Positions 26,589-34,535 of a DNA stretch of 64,000 nucleotides are shown here, piece by piece (position 1 is the stretch's first letter; each line of letters opens with the position of its first letter). Source of the DNA: Bacteroidales bacterium UBA4333. Lineage in GTDB: Bacteria > Bacteroidota > Bacteroidia > Bacteroidales > Paludibacteraceae. The stretch is from NCBI GenBank assembly GCA_002394335.1, contig DGTP01000015.1:151016-215015 (forward strand), given 5' to 3'. Made by a program: the position numbers and the translations under genes. A model generated the notes under the pieces. That model saw only the letters and a list, made by a program, of their open reading frames with translations, was not told the origin of the DNA and searched no databases.

Positions 26589-27885
26589 CTTCTTGTTTCT
26601 TGCGAATCAGTTTGATATACTCCTCGATGGTGATATTATGCGATTGGTTTCCCGATATAGCATATCCCTGCGAGGAGAATTTTACGTCCGGACACTCGCG
26701 GACAGCCTTCACCAGTTGGTTCCATGCGGCCATATTGGGATCCGAAGACTTGACACGCGGAGCATATACGTTCAGTATCTTGTCTCTGTCATAGTATGCC
26801 AGTGCGCGGTATAGTCCCTGCAACTCAGGCACCTCCTCCATCATACGCTCTGCCAGCTCGGTTCCCTTGTTGTTCTTGCGGGCATAGAGTTCCTTGAAGG
26901 CCTTGGCGGTCGGTGCCGGGGCGGGTGTCTCCGCCTTGGGTTCCTCTTTGGAAGCATCGGCTGCTTTCTCTTCCTCTTTCACCTCGCTGTTCTCGGCTTT
27001 CGGCTCTTCCAGAGGTTCCGGCGCATCGGCTTTCTTGGTCTCGATTGCCATTGGCTCTGGATCGGCATTGAGCTCTTCTACCGCCTCCACGATCGTTGAA
27101 TCAGGATAGGTGGCCTCTACCACGGGACGCACCACCTTGGCTTCCTTGTCTCCGAAAACAGCCCAACCGATCACTACACCGACGATCAGACAGATCAAGG
27201 CGATGACCCCTATCACCATCCAGTCCGTAATAGCACCGAAAATGCCTTTGTCCCCGGCAACCACACCGTTGTTTGTCAGGTAGCCCGGCTTCTTCTGCAA
27301 GCGGTATTTGCCGCCCGCCATCTGATAGAGCTCGTACCCTTCTACGCTGATTGTGCCTACTGTGCGCGGCGAACGGGTGGTAAACTCCACCCCGTCGATG
27401 ATCAGCGTCAACTCATCGCCCTCCTTGGTCAGCACAATCTCCACGCTGTCTTTGCCTACGAAATTAACGGCATCGTTAAACTCGGCATAACCGGTTCCCA
27501 CAACACGTATCTGGACATGCTCCAAATCCGTCTCGCGGATATAGACACCGTAACCGTTAGTCACTTCGCGGTTGTTGATATACAGGCGGTAAGGAACGGT
27601 TGTACCCGACTCTGCTTTCACCTGAATCATCTGATAACTCACCAGCTTGAACCACTCCAGCGTCGGAATCCGGTATTCCATCGACTCCGTCACTGTCAGT
27701 TTCTGCTCCGTCTTGTTCGTACCGGCTATGCGGCCCAACATCCCTTTTTTGCGGAAACTGATTGTCACTTCCTGACCTCTCGTCATCGAAACAGGCGCGT
27801 TAAACTCACGCCCGTTAAGATACAGGGTTACACCACCGGTCTCCTTCTGCGGAGACAATATCACTTTATCTAACATATCACTCAT
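26569..27885 (-). CDS. Single-pass membrane protein of unknown function
   Basis: 438 residues, no signal peptide. The N-terminal ~215 residues look like two or three small beta domains (YLNGREFNAPVSMTRGQEV, YINNREVTNGYG); one membrane helix lies at about 222-248 (WMVIGVIALICLIVGVVIGW); then a Glu/Ala/Pro-rich linker (about 275-335) and a helical C-terminal domain with FKELYARKNNKGTELAERM. The first domain would be cytoplasmic and the last periplasmic. No family recognised. Own promoter at 27912-27943. Confidence 0.75.
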   Translation of the reverse strand: MSDMLDKVILSPQKETGGVTLYLNGREFNAPVSMTRGQEVTISFRKKGMLGRIAGTNKTEQKLTVTESMEYRIPTLEWFKLVSYQMIQVKAESGTTVPYRLYINNREVTNGYGVYIRETDLEHVQIRVVGTGYAEFNDAVNFVGKDSVEIVLTKEGDELTLIIDGVEFTTRSPRTVGTISVEGYELYQMAGGKYRLQKKPGYLTNNGVVAGDKGIFGAITDWMVIGVIALICLIVGVVIGWAVFGDKEAKVVRPVVEATYPDSTIVEAVEELNADPEPMAIETKKADAPEPLEEPKAENSEVKEEEKAADASKEEPKAETPAPAPTAKAFKELYARKNNKGTELAERMMEEVPELQGLYRALAYYDRDKILNVYAPRVKSSDPNMAAWNQLVKAVRECPDVKFSSQGYAISGNQSHNITIEEYIKLIRKKQEEAKAKK

Positions 27886-27911
27886 AATTGCACATTTTTA
27901 CAAATTTGGGG

Positions 27912-27943
27912 CAAAGGTACAAAAAAAAACGCACATGTGCAAA
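27912..27943 (-). promoter_or_regulatory. Promoter of the single-pass membrane protein gene
   Basis: Minus strand TTTG (27940-27943), 20 bp, TACCTTTG (27912-27919). The -33 box lies in the loop of the hairpin at 27923-27960. Confidence 0.7.
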
Positions 27944-27960
27944 AAAAAGTGCGTTTTTTT
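27923..27960. terminator. Hairpin terminator after the nucleotidyltransferase gene
   Basis: 12-bp stem AAAAAAACGCAC / GTGCGTTTTTTT around a 14-base loop. On the minus strand it follows the stop at 27979 and ends in a run of T, so it can end that operon. Confidence 0.65.
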
Positions 27961-27978
27961 AATTATAAATTAAAAATA

Positions 27979-28731
27979 TCAACCTTTCTGCCTCATAAAC
28001 TCCAATCGGTCATTAGCAGGGGTCAAACTTTCGGCGAATGCCTCTGCATCGTCGATTTGGTCGATCTTGCCCACATCCATCATCCGGTAGCCATGAGGTA
28101 CATAAGCCTCCAAAGGAGCCTTGTCCATTATTCCCAAATAGAAGGGGATAAGGGAGAATTTCTGTTCTTCTGTTTCTGCTAAGAGCCGCAACACTTCAGG
28201 ACTCAGAATCTGCATCCCGCTGAAAGCCAGATGTCTTCCGTCTGTCCCTTTCAACTCGCCCGTTTGGATATTCGTCCAGCCGCAAAGACGCCCGTTTCCG
28301 CCGAAACAGAGATAGCGTTGCGTCTCGCGTTCGCTGACTACCAGACGGCTGACACCGGTCTTCTCATACTCCCGAACCAGTGCGCGGATATCCATGTTGC
28401 TGAGTATATCTGCATTGCATGCCAGAATCGGACTGCTGTCAACGCCAACCGCCTTCTTCAGTCCGCCCCCCGTATCCAGAAGAAAGTCGCGCTCATCGCT
28501 GATCCGGATGTTGCATCCCCAGCCGTTGTGGGCGCGCACAGCGTCAATAATCATGTCCGGAAAATGGTGCACATTCACCACTATATCTCTGATCCCTGCA
28601 TCGCGCAGTTTCTCCACCTGCCATTGCAGCAGGGGCTTGCCGTTCAGCGGCACCAGAGCCTTCGGCATTCTGTCTGTCAGCGGTCTGAGCCTTGTGCCCA
28701 ATCCCGCAGCAAAAATCATCGCCTTCATCAT
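27979..28731 (-). CDS. MurU/HddC-like sugar-1-phosphate nucleotidyltransferase
   Basis: 250 residues. Signature AAGLGTRLRPLTDRMPKALVPLNGKPLL at the N-terminus and ILACNADILSNMD (metal Asp) place it in the nucleotidyltransferase family that makes NDP-sugars. With an AmgK-like kinase upstream in the same operon it may be MurU-like, giving UDP-MurNAc from MurNAc-1-phosphate in peptidoglycan recycling; a mannose- or heptose-phosphate specificity cannot be excluded. 36 bp after the RapZ-domain gene. Confidence 0.85.
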   Translation of the reverse strand: MMKAMIFAAGLGTRLRPLTDRMPKALVPLNGKPLLQWQVEKLRDAGIRDIVVNVHHFPDMIIDAVRAHNGWGCNIRISDERDFLLDTGGGLKKAVGVDSSPILACNADILSNMDIRALVREYEKTGVSRLVVSERETQRYLCFGGNGRLCGWTNIQTGELKGTDGRHLAFSGMQILSPEVLRLLAETEEQKFSLIPFYLGIMDKAPLEAYVPHGYRMMDVGKIDQIDDAEAFAESLTPANDRLEFMRQKG

Positions 28732-28767
28732 TCTATCAATCCGTCATTGCGCACTATGTGCCCCCCT

Positions 28768-29172
28768 TCAATCCATCATTTTCTCCACCCCTCTTTCGCG
28801 ATGGATCAGATGCACGCGCACCTTATATTTATCGCGCAAGTGCCGGGCCAGATGCTCGGCGCTATACACCGACCGGTGCTGTCCGCCCGTACAGCCGAAC
28901 GCCACCTGCAGATGTTCGAATCCCCGCTCTACAAAACGCTCCACATGATGGTCCACCAAGCGCTCAACCGATTCCAGAAAAGTCAGTATCTCACCGTCTT
29001 TCTCCAGAAAATCTATCACCGGCTGGTCCATTCCCGTCAGCGATTTGTATTCCTCATACTTGCCGGGATTATGGGTACTGCGGCAGTCGAATACATAACC
29101 GCCGCCATTGCCGCTTTCGTCGGCGGGGATGCCCCGCTTATAAGAGAAGGAGTAAATTGTTACTGATAGCAT
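28768..29172 (-). CDS. RapZ C-terminal domain protein
   Basis: 134 residues from ATG 29172. It is the conserved C-terminal half of RapZ: YSFSYKRGIPADESGNGGGY, VFDCRSTHNPGKYEEYKSLT, VAFGCTGGQHRSVYSAEHLA. In Enterobacteria RapZ binds GlcN6P and directs decay of the GlmZ RNA controlling glmS; the C-domain is the sugar-sensing and RNA-binding part. The N-terminal P-loop domain is absent. In related Bacteroidales this domain is, as far as I recall, fused after the kinase encoded just upstream; here the reading frames differ and overlap by 35 bp. An in-frame extension to 29214 exists but looks non-conserved. Confidence 0.85.
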   Translation of the reverse strand: MLSVTIYSFSYKRGIPADESGNGGGYVFDCRSTHNPGKYEEYKSLTGMDQPVIDFLEKDGEILTFLESVERLVDHHVERFVERGFEHLQVAFGCTGGQHRSVYSAEHLARHLRDKYKVRVHLIHRERGVEKMMD

Positions 29173-30088
29173 AAATATACGGATATTTCTTTTGTAAGTC
29201 GCCGTGTGCGGCAAATAACTGGTTCAGGTTTCTAATGGCATTGGGTATCGACTCTATGAAATGGGGTTTGCGCTCAAAATACCCTCTGTAGCCATATGCC
29301 CCGAGCACCTGCAGAGTCCTCAGCAGCACAAAATGCGGCAGTTTCTCACGCCATGCGGCTTCCTCCAATTCGCCATCCACTGCTTTCAATTCCTCCAGAT
29401 ACGCCCCAATCAGTTCTTCGCGCAACTCTTCCGGAAAATTGGCTTTGGCTTGCCATAGGAAAGAAGCCACATCGTATTGCGTCGGTCCGCGCCGGCCGCC
29501 CTGAAAGTCGATGAAATAAGGTTCGCCGTCCCTGATCATCACATTGCGGCTCTGCATATCGCGGTATAGAAAACTACCGCACCCTTCCTGCCCGACAGCG
29601 GTAACGCCCGCCAACGCGTCAAAATCATCTTCCAGCTCAGGCTCGCCGAACTCTGTCTTGGTGCCTTTCAGGAAGCAGTATTTGAAGTAATTAAGATCCC
29701 ATCTCACGGCGCGCGCATCCATGCTCTCTACCGGAAAACACTCCTTCCAGTCCAGACCTTGCGCTCCTTCTGTCTGTATATGCGCCAGCGCACGGATAGT
29801 CTTCTCTAACAGCTTCTTCTCTTCGGGCTGGAATACACCGGTCTCCCGTCCGTGACGGATGGCGTCGAAGAGTATAGTATCACCCAGATCCTCCTGGGTA
29901 TAACTCATTCCGTCTTCGCTCACCCACAGCACTTCCGGCACTGGAAGCCCCTTGCTCCTGAAATGACGCGAGAGATAGACAAAAGCCCTGTTCTCGTCAT
30001 AACTGGTGCCATCCACATGGATTACCGTTCTGCCTTCCGCATCCCGCACCCGCGTATAAATTCTGTTTGATCCTTGTTTTGCAATCAT
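29138..30088 (-). CDS. AmgK-like aminoglycoside-phosphotransferase-fold sugar kinase
   Basis: 316 residues. Kinase motifs: GSNRIYTRVRDAEGRTVIH at the N-terminus, the catalytic FLYRDMQSRNVMI (equivalent of HxDxxxxN) and YFIDFQGGRRGP (the DFQ/DFG metal site). AmgK phosphorylates MurNAc or GlcNAc at the anomeric position, feeding MurU; that pairing is known from Pseudomonas. The C-terminal residues NNLLLLL are unlike a normal end and lie where the frame of the RapZ domain begins, suggesting a split fusion. The start follows a heptamer repeat array at 30092-30140. Confidence 0.82.
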   Translation of the reverse strand: MIAKQGSNRIYTRVRDAEGRTVIHVDGTSYDENRAFVYLSRHFRSKGLPVPEVLWVSEDGMSYTQEDLGDTILFDAIRHGRETGVFQPEEKKLLEKTIRALAHIQTEGAQGLDWKECFPVESMDARAVRWDLNYFKYCFLKGTKTEFGEPELEDDFDALAGVTAVGQEGCGSFLYRDMQSRNVMIRDGEPYFIDFQGGRRGPTQYDVASFLWQAKANFPEELREELIGAYLEELKAVDGELEEAAWREKLPHFVLLRTLQVLGAYGYRGYFERKPHFIESIPNAIRNLNQLFAAHGDLQKKYPYIYAISNNLLLLL

Positions 30089-30091
30089 TCC

Positions 30092-30140
30092 TAACCTCCA
30101 ACTTCTAACCTCTAACTTCTAACCTCTAACCTCTAACTTC
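30092..30140. repeat. Heptamer array TAACCTC/TAACTTC between two genes
   Basis: Seven consecutive 7-bp units. On the minus strand it supplies the TAG stop of the diacylglycerol-kinase-like gene and the purine-rich GGTTAGG just before the next ATG (30088). Confidence 0.85.
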
Positions 30141-31056
30141 TGAACACCACCGCCTTCTCGATGCACGTCACCTTGCATGGCGCCACAAAATGCTCCAATA
30201 TACCGTCCGCCTCAATCATCAGGTGTTTACGATAACCCACTTCGATCTCTTTGCCGACAATCGGATAGATAAAGGGCAGGTCGGTCAATTTCCCGTTAAA
30301 GAGGTTCGGCAGTGCTTTGAGGATCTGTCCGAAGGTGGGTTTCTTGACGAACATCCCGTGGAAGACTCCGTCGCTCGGATCGGCGTCAGGATTTTGTTTG
30401 ATGCCTCCGCCCGAATAGGGACCGTTGGCGATATTCATCGTGAAAAGCAGATCATTCACCAACTCTTTGCCGTCCACTTTCAGCACCACGTGTTTGGCTT
30501 TATGCTGCACTACGGCGGCTATCAGTCCGAACAGATAATTCACATGATGGCTGCCGATATAGTATTTCAGTGTCTCGGCTTTCTGGCAGGTCAGCGGATC
30601 TACGCCGAAGCCTACCGAGTTGATGAAATAGTGTTTCTGCTCCACCCCGTTGCGGCAGTAGCTGACGCATCCCACATCTACGGGCACTCCCTTCCCTTCA
30701 AAAAAACGGCGGAGACTCTCTTTGTAATCCTTGGTCAGTCCCCAGTACCGTCCCCAGTCGTTGCCTGTGCCGCGGGGCATAAGCCCGAGCTGGATCCGGG
30801 AACGCTGGGCGGCATCCGTCTTGGCGGTCATTATGCCGTTCACCGCCTCGCTCAGTGTGCCGTCGCCGCCTAACACTAAGATCTCGTCGTAGCCGCGCTC
30901 CACCAACTCGCGAGCCAGTTCTATGGCATGCCCCGCGTATTGGGTGACGCGGTAGGTGAACGGCTCGTGCCTTTGTCGCAGTAATCGGAACAGATACACG
31001 TGTTGCGCGCGGAACGCACGCTTGCCCGATTTGGGGTTGATGATGATACCTAACAT
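30133..31056 (-). CDS. Diacylglycerol-kinase-family lipid kinase
   Basis: 307 residues. DAGK catalytic domain motifs: IIINPKSGKR, LVLGGDGTLSEAVNGIM and LMPRGTGNDWGRYWG, then the C-terminal beta-sandwich (INSVGFGVDPLTCQKAETL, NIANGPYSGGGIKQNPDADP). Likely phosphorylates a lipid alcohol at the inner membrane. The final stop codon comes from the heptamer array. The gene begins only 12 bp after the terminator hairpin of the ribosomal protein operon, so it depends on read-through or on a promoter inside the small upstream gene. Confidence 0.88.
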   Translation of the reverse strand: MLGIIINPKSGKRAFRAQHVYLFRLLRQRHEPFTYRVTQYAGHAIELARELVERGYDEILVLGGDGTLSEAVNGIMTAKTDAAQRSRIQLGLMPRGTGNDWGRYWGLTKDYKESLRRFFEGKGVPVDVGCVSYCRNGVEQKHYFINSVGFGVDPLTCQKAETLKYYIGSHHVNYLFGLIAAVVQHKAKHVVLKVDGKELVNDLLFTMNIANGPYSGGGIKQNPDADPSDGVFHGMFVKKPTFGQILKALPNLFNGKLTDLPFIYPIVGKEIEVGYRKHLMIEADGILEHFVAPCKVTCIEKAVVFRS

Positions 31057-31067
31057 GGTAATAATAA

Positions 31068-31100
31068 AAAAAGCGCACTATTCTTCGTAGTGCGCTTTTT
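31068..31100. terminator. Hairpin between DUF4295 and the diacylglycerol-kinase-like gene
   Basis: 13-bp stem AAAAAGCGCACTA / TAGTGCGCTTTTT with a 7-base loop. On the minus strand it follows the DUF4295 stop by 10 bp and ends in T-run, a good intrinsic terminator. Confidence 0.7.
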
Positions 31101-31110
31101 AGAGAGTGGA

Positions 31111-31263
31111 TTAGTTGAAAAACTCTTTTACTTTCTCGTTAGCTACGATTTCTTCCTGGAAGATGTAAGCGCCGGTCTTAGGCGACTTCACCATCTTGAT
31201 ACACTTCGTATGGTTACGACCGGCATTACCGGTTTGGAGTGTAGCGACCGCTTTCTTTGCCAT
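31111..31263 (-). CDS. DUF4295 small ribosome-associated protein
   Basis: 50 residues: MAKKAVATLQTGNAGRNHTK then CIKMVKSPKTGAYIFQEEIV and a short basic end. DUF4295 is a Bacteroidota-specific basic protein that always follows rpmB-rpmG and is thought to be ribosomal. Here it is third in the order rpmB, rpmG, DUF4295. In many relatives ftsY comes next; here it does not. Confidence 0.92.
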   Translation of the reverse strand: MAKKAVATLQTGNAGRNHTKCIKMVKSPKTGAYIFQEEIVANEKVKEFFN

Positions 31264-31293
31264 AGTTCTAAGCCTTTCTGATTAAAGAGTTAA

Positions 31294-31482
31294 TTACTTG
31301 ATCTCCTTGTGTACCGTGTACTTCTTGAGATACGGATTGTACTTCTTGAGCTCCAGACGATCAGGAGTGTTCTTGCGGTTCTTCGTCGTAATGTAGCGAG
31401 ACATTCCCGGTACGCCGCTGGCTTTCTGCTCGGTGCACTCAAGGATTACTTGAACGCGTGCTTCTTTTGTTTTCTTTGCCAT
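31294..31482 (-). CDS. rpmG: 50S ribosomal protein L33
   Basis: 62 residues: VQVILECTEQKASGVPGMSR and YITTKNRKNTPDRLELKKYN identify L33. Large-subunit protein near the E site. 15 bp after rpmB and 30 bp before the DUF4295 gene. Confidence 0.97.
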   Translation of the reverse strand: MAKKTKEARVQVILECTEQKASGVPGMSRYITTKNRKNTPDRLELKKYNPYLKKYTVHKEIK

Positions 31483-31497
31483 TTCTTTTCCTCCTTT

Positions 31498-31737
31498 TTA
31501 AGCGTAAAGATACCCTTTCTCGGCAGCCTGCTTCAGAGCAGCGTCCAATCCGATTTTGTTAATAGTACGCAGACCAGCCGCACTCACGTTCAGCTGAATC
31601 CAGCAATCCTGTTCTACCCAGTAGAACTTACGATGGAACAAGTTCACATCGAAGGTGCGCTTGGTGTGGCGCTTCGAGTGTGATACATTGCATCCACCCA
31701 TGGCTTTCTTGCCTGTAATTTGACAAATTTTTGACAT
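31498..31737 (-). CDS. rpmB: 50S ribosomal protein L28
   Basis: 79 residues: MSKICQITGKKAMGGCNVSH, SKRHTKRTFDVNLFHRKFYW and the C-terminal LRTINKIGLDAALKQA. Large-subunit protein. First gene of the operon; promoter at 31815-31846 with a ~70 nt leader. Confidence 0.97.
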   Translation of the reverse strand: MSKICQITGKKAMGGCNVSHSKRHTKRTFDVNLFHRKFYWVEQDCWIQLNVSAAGLRTINKIGLDAALKQAAEKGYLYA

Positions 31738-31814
31738 TGTAGTATATATTTTATTATTATCTTCTAACCATAGTAATTTTCCGCAAAGTTGTACACTCTA
31801 CGCGAAAATTCGTG

Positions 31815-31846
31815 CAAAGGTACGAAAAATAATTCATATTGCCAAA
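31815..31846 (-). promoter_or_regulatory. Promoter of rpmB-rpmG-DUF4295
   Basis: Minus strand TTTG (31843-31846), 20 bp, TACCTTTG (31815-31822). Confidence 0.75.
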
Positions 31847-31903
31847 TATTTTTGCAAAAAAATCAAATTTTTATCCATTTCTTGCCTTTTCTAACACAAA
31901 CGA

Positions 31904-31950
31904 AGACCGATTTACGGTCCTCGCCTGTTTTTTTAACCCTTCCGGGGTTA
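31904..31950 (-). terminator. Two small hairpins after the M6 protease gene
   Basis: TAACCC/GGGTTA (31934-31950) directly after the stop and GACCG/CGGTC (31905-31919). Neither is followed by a strong T-run on the minus strand, so this is a weak terminator call. Confidence 0.35.
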
Positions 31951-33705
31951 TCACTCGAATACGGCGTAATAAGTCTTGTCGCCGGTCACTTTTCTGCCAT
32001 CCGCGGAGGTGAAAATATCCGCCGGTGCGGCAAACGGGTCAAGCCATTCCGCCTCTTCCGTCCAGCCGGCAAATCGCGTCCCCTCGCAGGGGGTCACTGC
32101 CGCTGACGGCAACTCCAACAGATCGCTTCCGCTCGTGCTGTACTCCCCGGTCTCGACCGTCTCGCCGTTCACCACCCAGTTCACTTTATATACTCCTATA
32201 TATATCAGCGAAATCACACCATCCTTCTCCGTAATGTCTTTCACAGGCTTTCCCGTGATACCTGCCGGCGTCCAGGAAGTGACCTTTCCCGATCCCGGGA
32301 AAGGATTCATGGGACTGTTGTCGTTTTTTCCGTCCCAGCCGATCTTGGTGCCGGTAGCCGAAACGATTGTAAAGAGGGGTGCGCCGGAGGTGGAAGAGTT
32401 GTTCGGCGCATTGTTTTGCCATGCGCTGGCGGTAAAATTCACTTTCCATACCAGCATGCCGTGGGCAGGAAGTTCCGTATCCCAGCCCACATTCTGTCTG
32501 TTCTCGATATAGTAGCGCAGTCCGGCATCGGTAGCCCCCATCAGCGTGCCGCGGGAGTTGATCTGGTAGGCCTTGGCGCCTTCGGTGCCGTTTGGCAGCA
32601 ACTCCAGGCGTTTGCCCACATTGCCTAAAGCCTCCGTATTATCCCATCCGAAGAACTGTTTCTCCCAGGGGTTGTAGTTCGGCGGACAGTGCCCGTCGCC
32701 GTTGTATGTGCCGCCGTCCATCACATCCCAGTCATTGGGCGTGAGACAGTTTTTGTACACCGTTCCGTAAGAGGTGTCATACAGATCCGGCAGCCCCATC
32801 ACGTGCCCGAACTCGTGGCACAGGGTGGCTATTCCGTTAAAAGTGCCATTGTAGCCATTCAGCTCGCCCGACATGGCATACGTGTTCAGTTTCTTGCCAT
32901 CCACCACGCATTGGGATTTCTGATAGGTACAATAGCCAGAGCGGATAGCATCTTCTATCTCCCAGTTGTGCGGCCAGATGGTGGTGGCAGCACCGCCGTC
33001 CGCTTGTCCCTTGCCGGCGTAGATGACATATACGAAGTCCACGTAGCCGTCTTTGTCCGAGTCGTATTGGGTGAAATCGATATCAAACTGCGCGTTGGCA
33101 AGCAGACATGCCTCTACCACAGCATCCGTAGCGTGCTGGTCATCGCCCTCGTCACTGCCATCATTATCTTTACCGTAATACTCCACTTTGCGGCTCAGCG
33201 TCACCGGACCGAAGACGTCAAACTGCGGACGGTAAGCGCCGTTCGACTGGTCGGAGAAATACTGTGCCGCCGAACCGTAGTATTTGTCGCCGTACTTGTT
33301 GACGGTACAGTTGCTGCTGTTGCAGAGCTGTTTAAAGATGTCTTGGTTATGATCCGCTTCCATCTCCGAGTCCGCGAAGTTAGCCAATATCACCACCCCT
33401 TTGGGTGCCAGGTTAGGTGTCAGTCCTACCGCTTTGCGCTGCCTGCGTGCCATACCTCTGGCGCGCCGTGCCGATGCTTCTTGCGCGGTGGGAGCCTCCC
33501 CTGTTTCGATATACATGCCGTCCGCTTCGCGCACCTCTTTGCCGTCGCGGTTGATCATATAGTGGTAGAACTCGTCTCCCATCTGTTGGATCTCGATGGT
33601 GGTTCCGTCGGCTTGTGTACGTGTCTGCCATCCCCGTCTTGCCGGCACGGCATACATCGTCATTGCCAAACCGCCCAGTATTGCTATTGTCAGTATCTTT
33701 TTCAT
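31951..33705 (-). CDS. Exported M6-family metalloprotease
   Basis: 584 residues from ATG 33705 (MKKILTIAILGGLAMTMYAV); an ATG eight codons upstream is possible but spoils the signal peptide. The catalytic motif CHEFGHVMGLPDLYD (HExxHxxGxxD) and the following WDVMDGGTYNGDGHCPPNYN are those of immune-inhibitor-A type zinc proteases. QYDSDKDGYVDFVYVIYAG looks like a calcium site. The last ~70 residues are one Listeria-Bacteroides (InlB_B-like) repeat, ending in YYAVFE. Secreted or surface protease; no T9SS-type tail is obvious. Confidence 0.9.
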   Translation of the reverse strand: MKKILTIAILGGLAMTMYAVPARRGWQTRTQADGTTIEIQQMGDEFYHYMINRDGKEVREADGMYIETGEAPTAQEASARRARGMARRQRKAVGLTPNLAPKGVVILANFADSEMEADHNQDIFKQLCNSSNCTVNKYGDKYYGSAAQYFSDQSNGAYRPQFDVFGPVTLSRKVEYYGKDNDGSDEGDDQHATDAVVEACLLANAQFDIDFTQYDSDKDGYVDFVYVIYAGKGQADGGAATTIWPHNWEIEDAIRSGYCTYQKSQCVVDGKKLNTYAMSGELNGYNGTFNGIATLCHEFGHVMGLPDLYDTSYGTVYKNCLTPNDWDVMDGGTYNGDGHCPPNYNPWEKQFFGWDNTEALGNVGKRLELLPNGTEGAKAYQINSRGTLMGATDAGLRYYIENRQNVGWDTELPAHGMLVWKVNFTASAWQNNAPNNSSTSGAPLFTIVSATGTKIGWDGKNDNSPMNPFPGSGKVTSWTPAGITGKPVKDITEKDGVISLIYIGVYKVNWVVNGETVETGEYSTSGSDLLELPSAAVTPCEGTRFAGWTEEAEWLDPFAAPADIFTSADGRKVTGDKTYYAVFE

Positions 33706-33734
33706 CCTGTTTATAATCCGATTTTTCATTTTTT

Positions 33735-33782
33735 ATCATCCGCTTTTGTCGCATCTTTGCGACAACCCCGGTATTCACTATT
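33735..33782 (-). repeat. 48-bp dispersed repeat with perfect hairpin, left copy
   Basis: On the minus strand TAGTGAATA, then GGGGTTGTCGCAAAGATGCG ACAA and GGATGAT. The core TTGTCGCAAAGATGCGACAA is an 8-bp perfect stem with a 4-base loop. An inverted near-copy is at 45502-45549. It starts at the stop codon of the HicB-fusion gene and ends ~30 bp before the M6 protease start. Confidence 0.8.
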
Positions 33783-34497
33783 CAACCTCTGCCCCTTGTA
33801 CATTGTACTTCGTCCCTTGGTATATCAAATAGAGTTGCCCGTTCTCAATGACTTTTGTGCATGGTGTTTTGTCCCCTTGTACATTGGTAATGCCGGTGGC
33901 GTTGTCCCAAATCGACTCGATCACCACATCTTTCTCCGGCATGGTAAACGCTCCGCCCAACGGGTACATCTGTCCCTCGAACCGCCATCCGGTCAGTTTC
34001 TTGCCGTCTTGGGTAATGTCCGGTGCGCCGAGGGTTATCTGTGTCCCGGCGGTATAGGTCGGCAGTTCGCAGAGAGTCCTTTTGTATGGAAAATCCTTGT
34101 ATTCGAATCCGTACTCTTGTGCTTGTACTCCTGCCGCGCACACAATCATTCCCGCCATCATCAGCATCGCCGCCACCCGCCGGTCCAGTGTCTGGCTGAT
34201 GAAAGCATTGATAGACTCCCCGGCTTGTTTTGCCAGAGTAGCGATACGGCTGTGTGTTTCGGGCTTGATACGGATATTGAGTTGCCCTGAGTAGCTTTTA
34301 TGGGGTGCTATTCCTTCTGCCGTGCAGTACGCAACATAGTCATCTACGGCTTCATGAAAGGCTTCTGTCAGTTCTTTGACGCTTTCGCCCTCAAAGTTCA
34401 CCAATCCGTCAATCCCTTCAATCTTACCAAAAAAGCATTCGTCTTTTTCGGAAAAGTTGACAGTTCCGTAAAAACCTTTGTATGATAAAGTATTCAT
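33778..34497 (-). CDS. HicB-like antitoxin domain fused to an exported InlB_B-repeat tail
   Basis: 239 residues from ATG 34497. Residues 1-105 match HicB-family antitoxins: MNTLSYKGFYGTVNFSEKDE, the partial RNase-H-fold core GKIEGIDGLVNFEGESVKEL, and an Arc-like ribbon-helix-helix SGQLNIRIKPETHSRIATLA with INAFISQTLDRRV. Without a stop, this continues into MLMMAGMIVCAAGVQAQ, a classic signal peptide, then one Listeria-Bacteroides repeat (LTGWRFEGQMYPLGGAFTMP) and a sorting-like end (KVIENGQLYLIYQGTKYNVQ). No HicA toxin gene is adjacent. The last 35 residues are largely encoded by 'GTACTTTG'-class repeats. Either a true chimera, perhaps membrane-tethered, or two genes joined by a recent deletion. 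Confidence 0.75.
   Translation of the reverse strand: MNTLSYKGFYGTVNFSEKDECFFGKIEGIDGLVNFEGESVKELTEAFHEAVDDYVAYCTAEGIAPHKSYSGQLNIRIKPETHSRIATLAKQAGESINAFISQTLDRRVAAMLMMAGMIVCAAGVQAQEYGFEYKDFPYKRTLCELPTYTAGTQITLGAPDITQDGKKLTGWRFEGQMYPLGGAFTMPEKDVVIESIWDNATGITNVQGDKTPCTKVIENGQLYLIYQGTKYNVQGAEVE
33792..33826. repeat. GTACTTTG-class tandem repeat in the HicB-fusion C-terminus
   Basis: CCTTGTACATTGTACTTCG then TCCCTTGGTATATC. Codes (minus strand) for LIYQGTKYNVQG. Shares TCGTCCCTTGGTA with the TPR sensor gene at 62362-62394. A second, weaker copy is at 33853-33880. Confidence 0.75.
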
Positions 34498-34535
34498 AGT
34501 CTGAATTATTTTTTTCAATGTTTTTATAACTGGCA

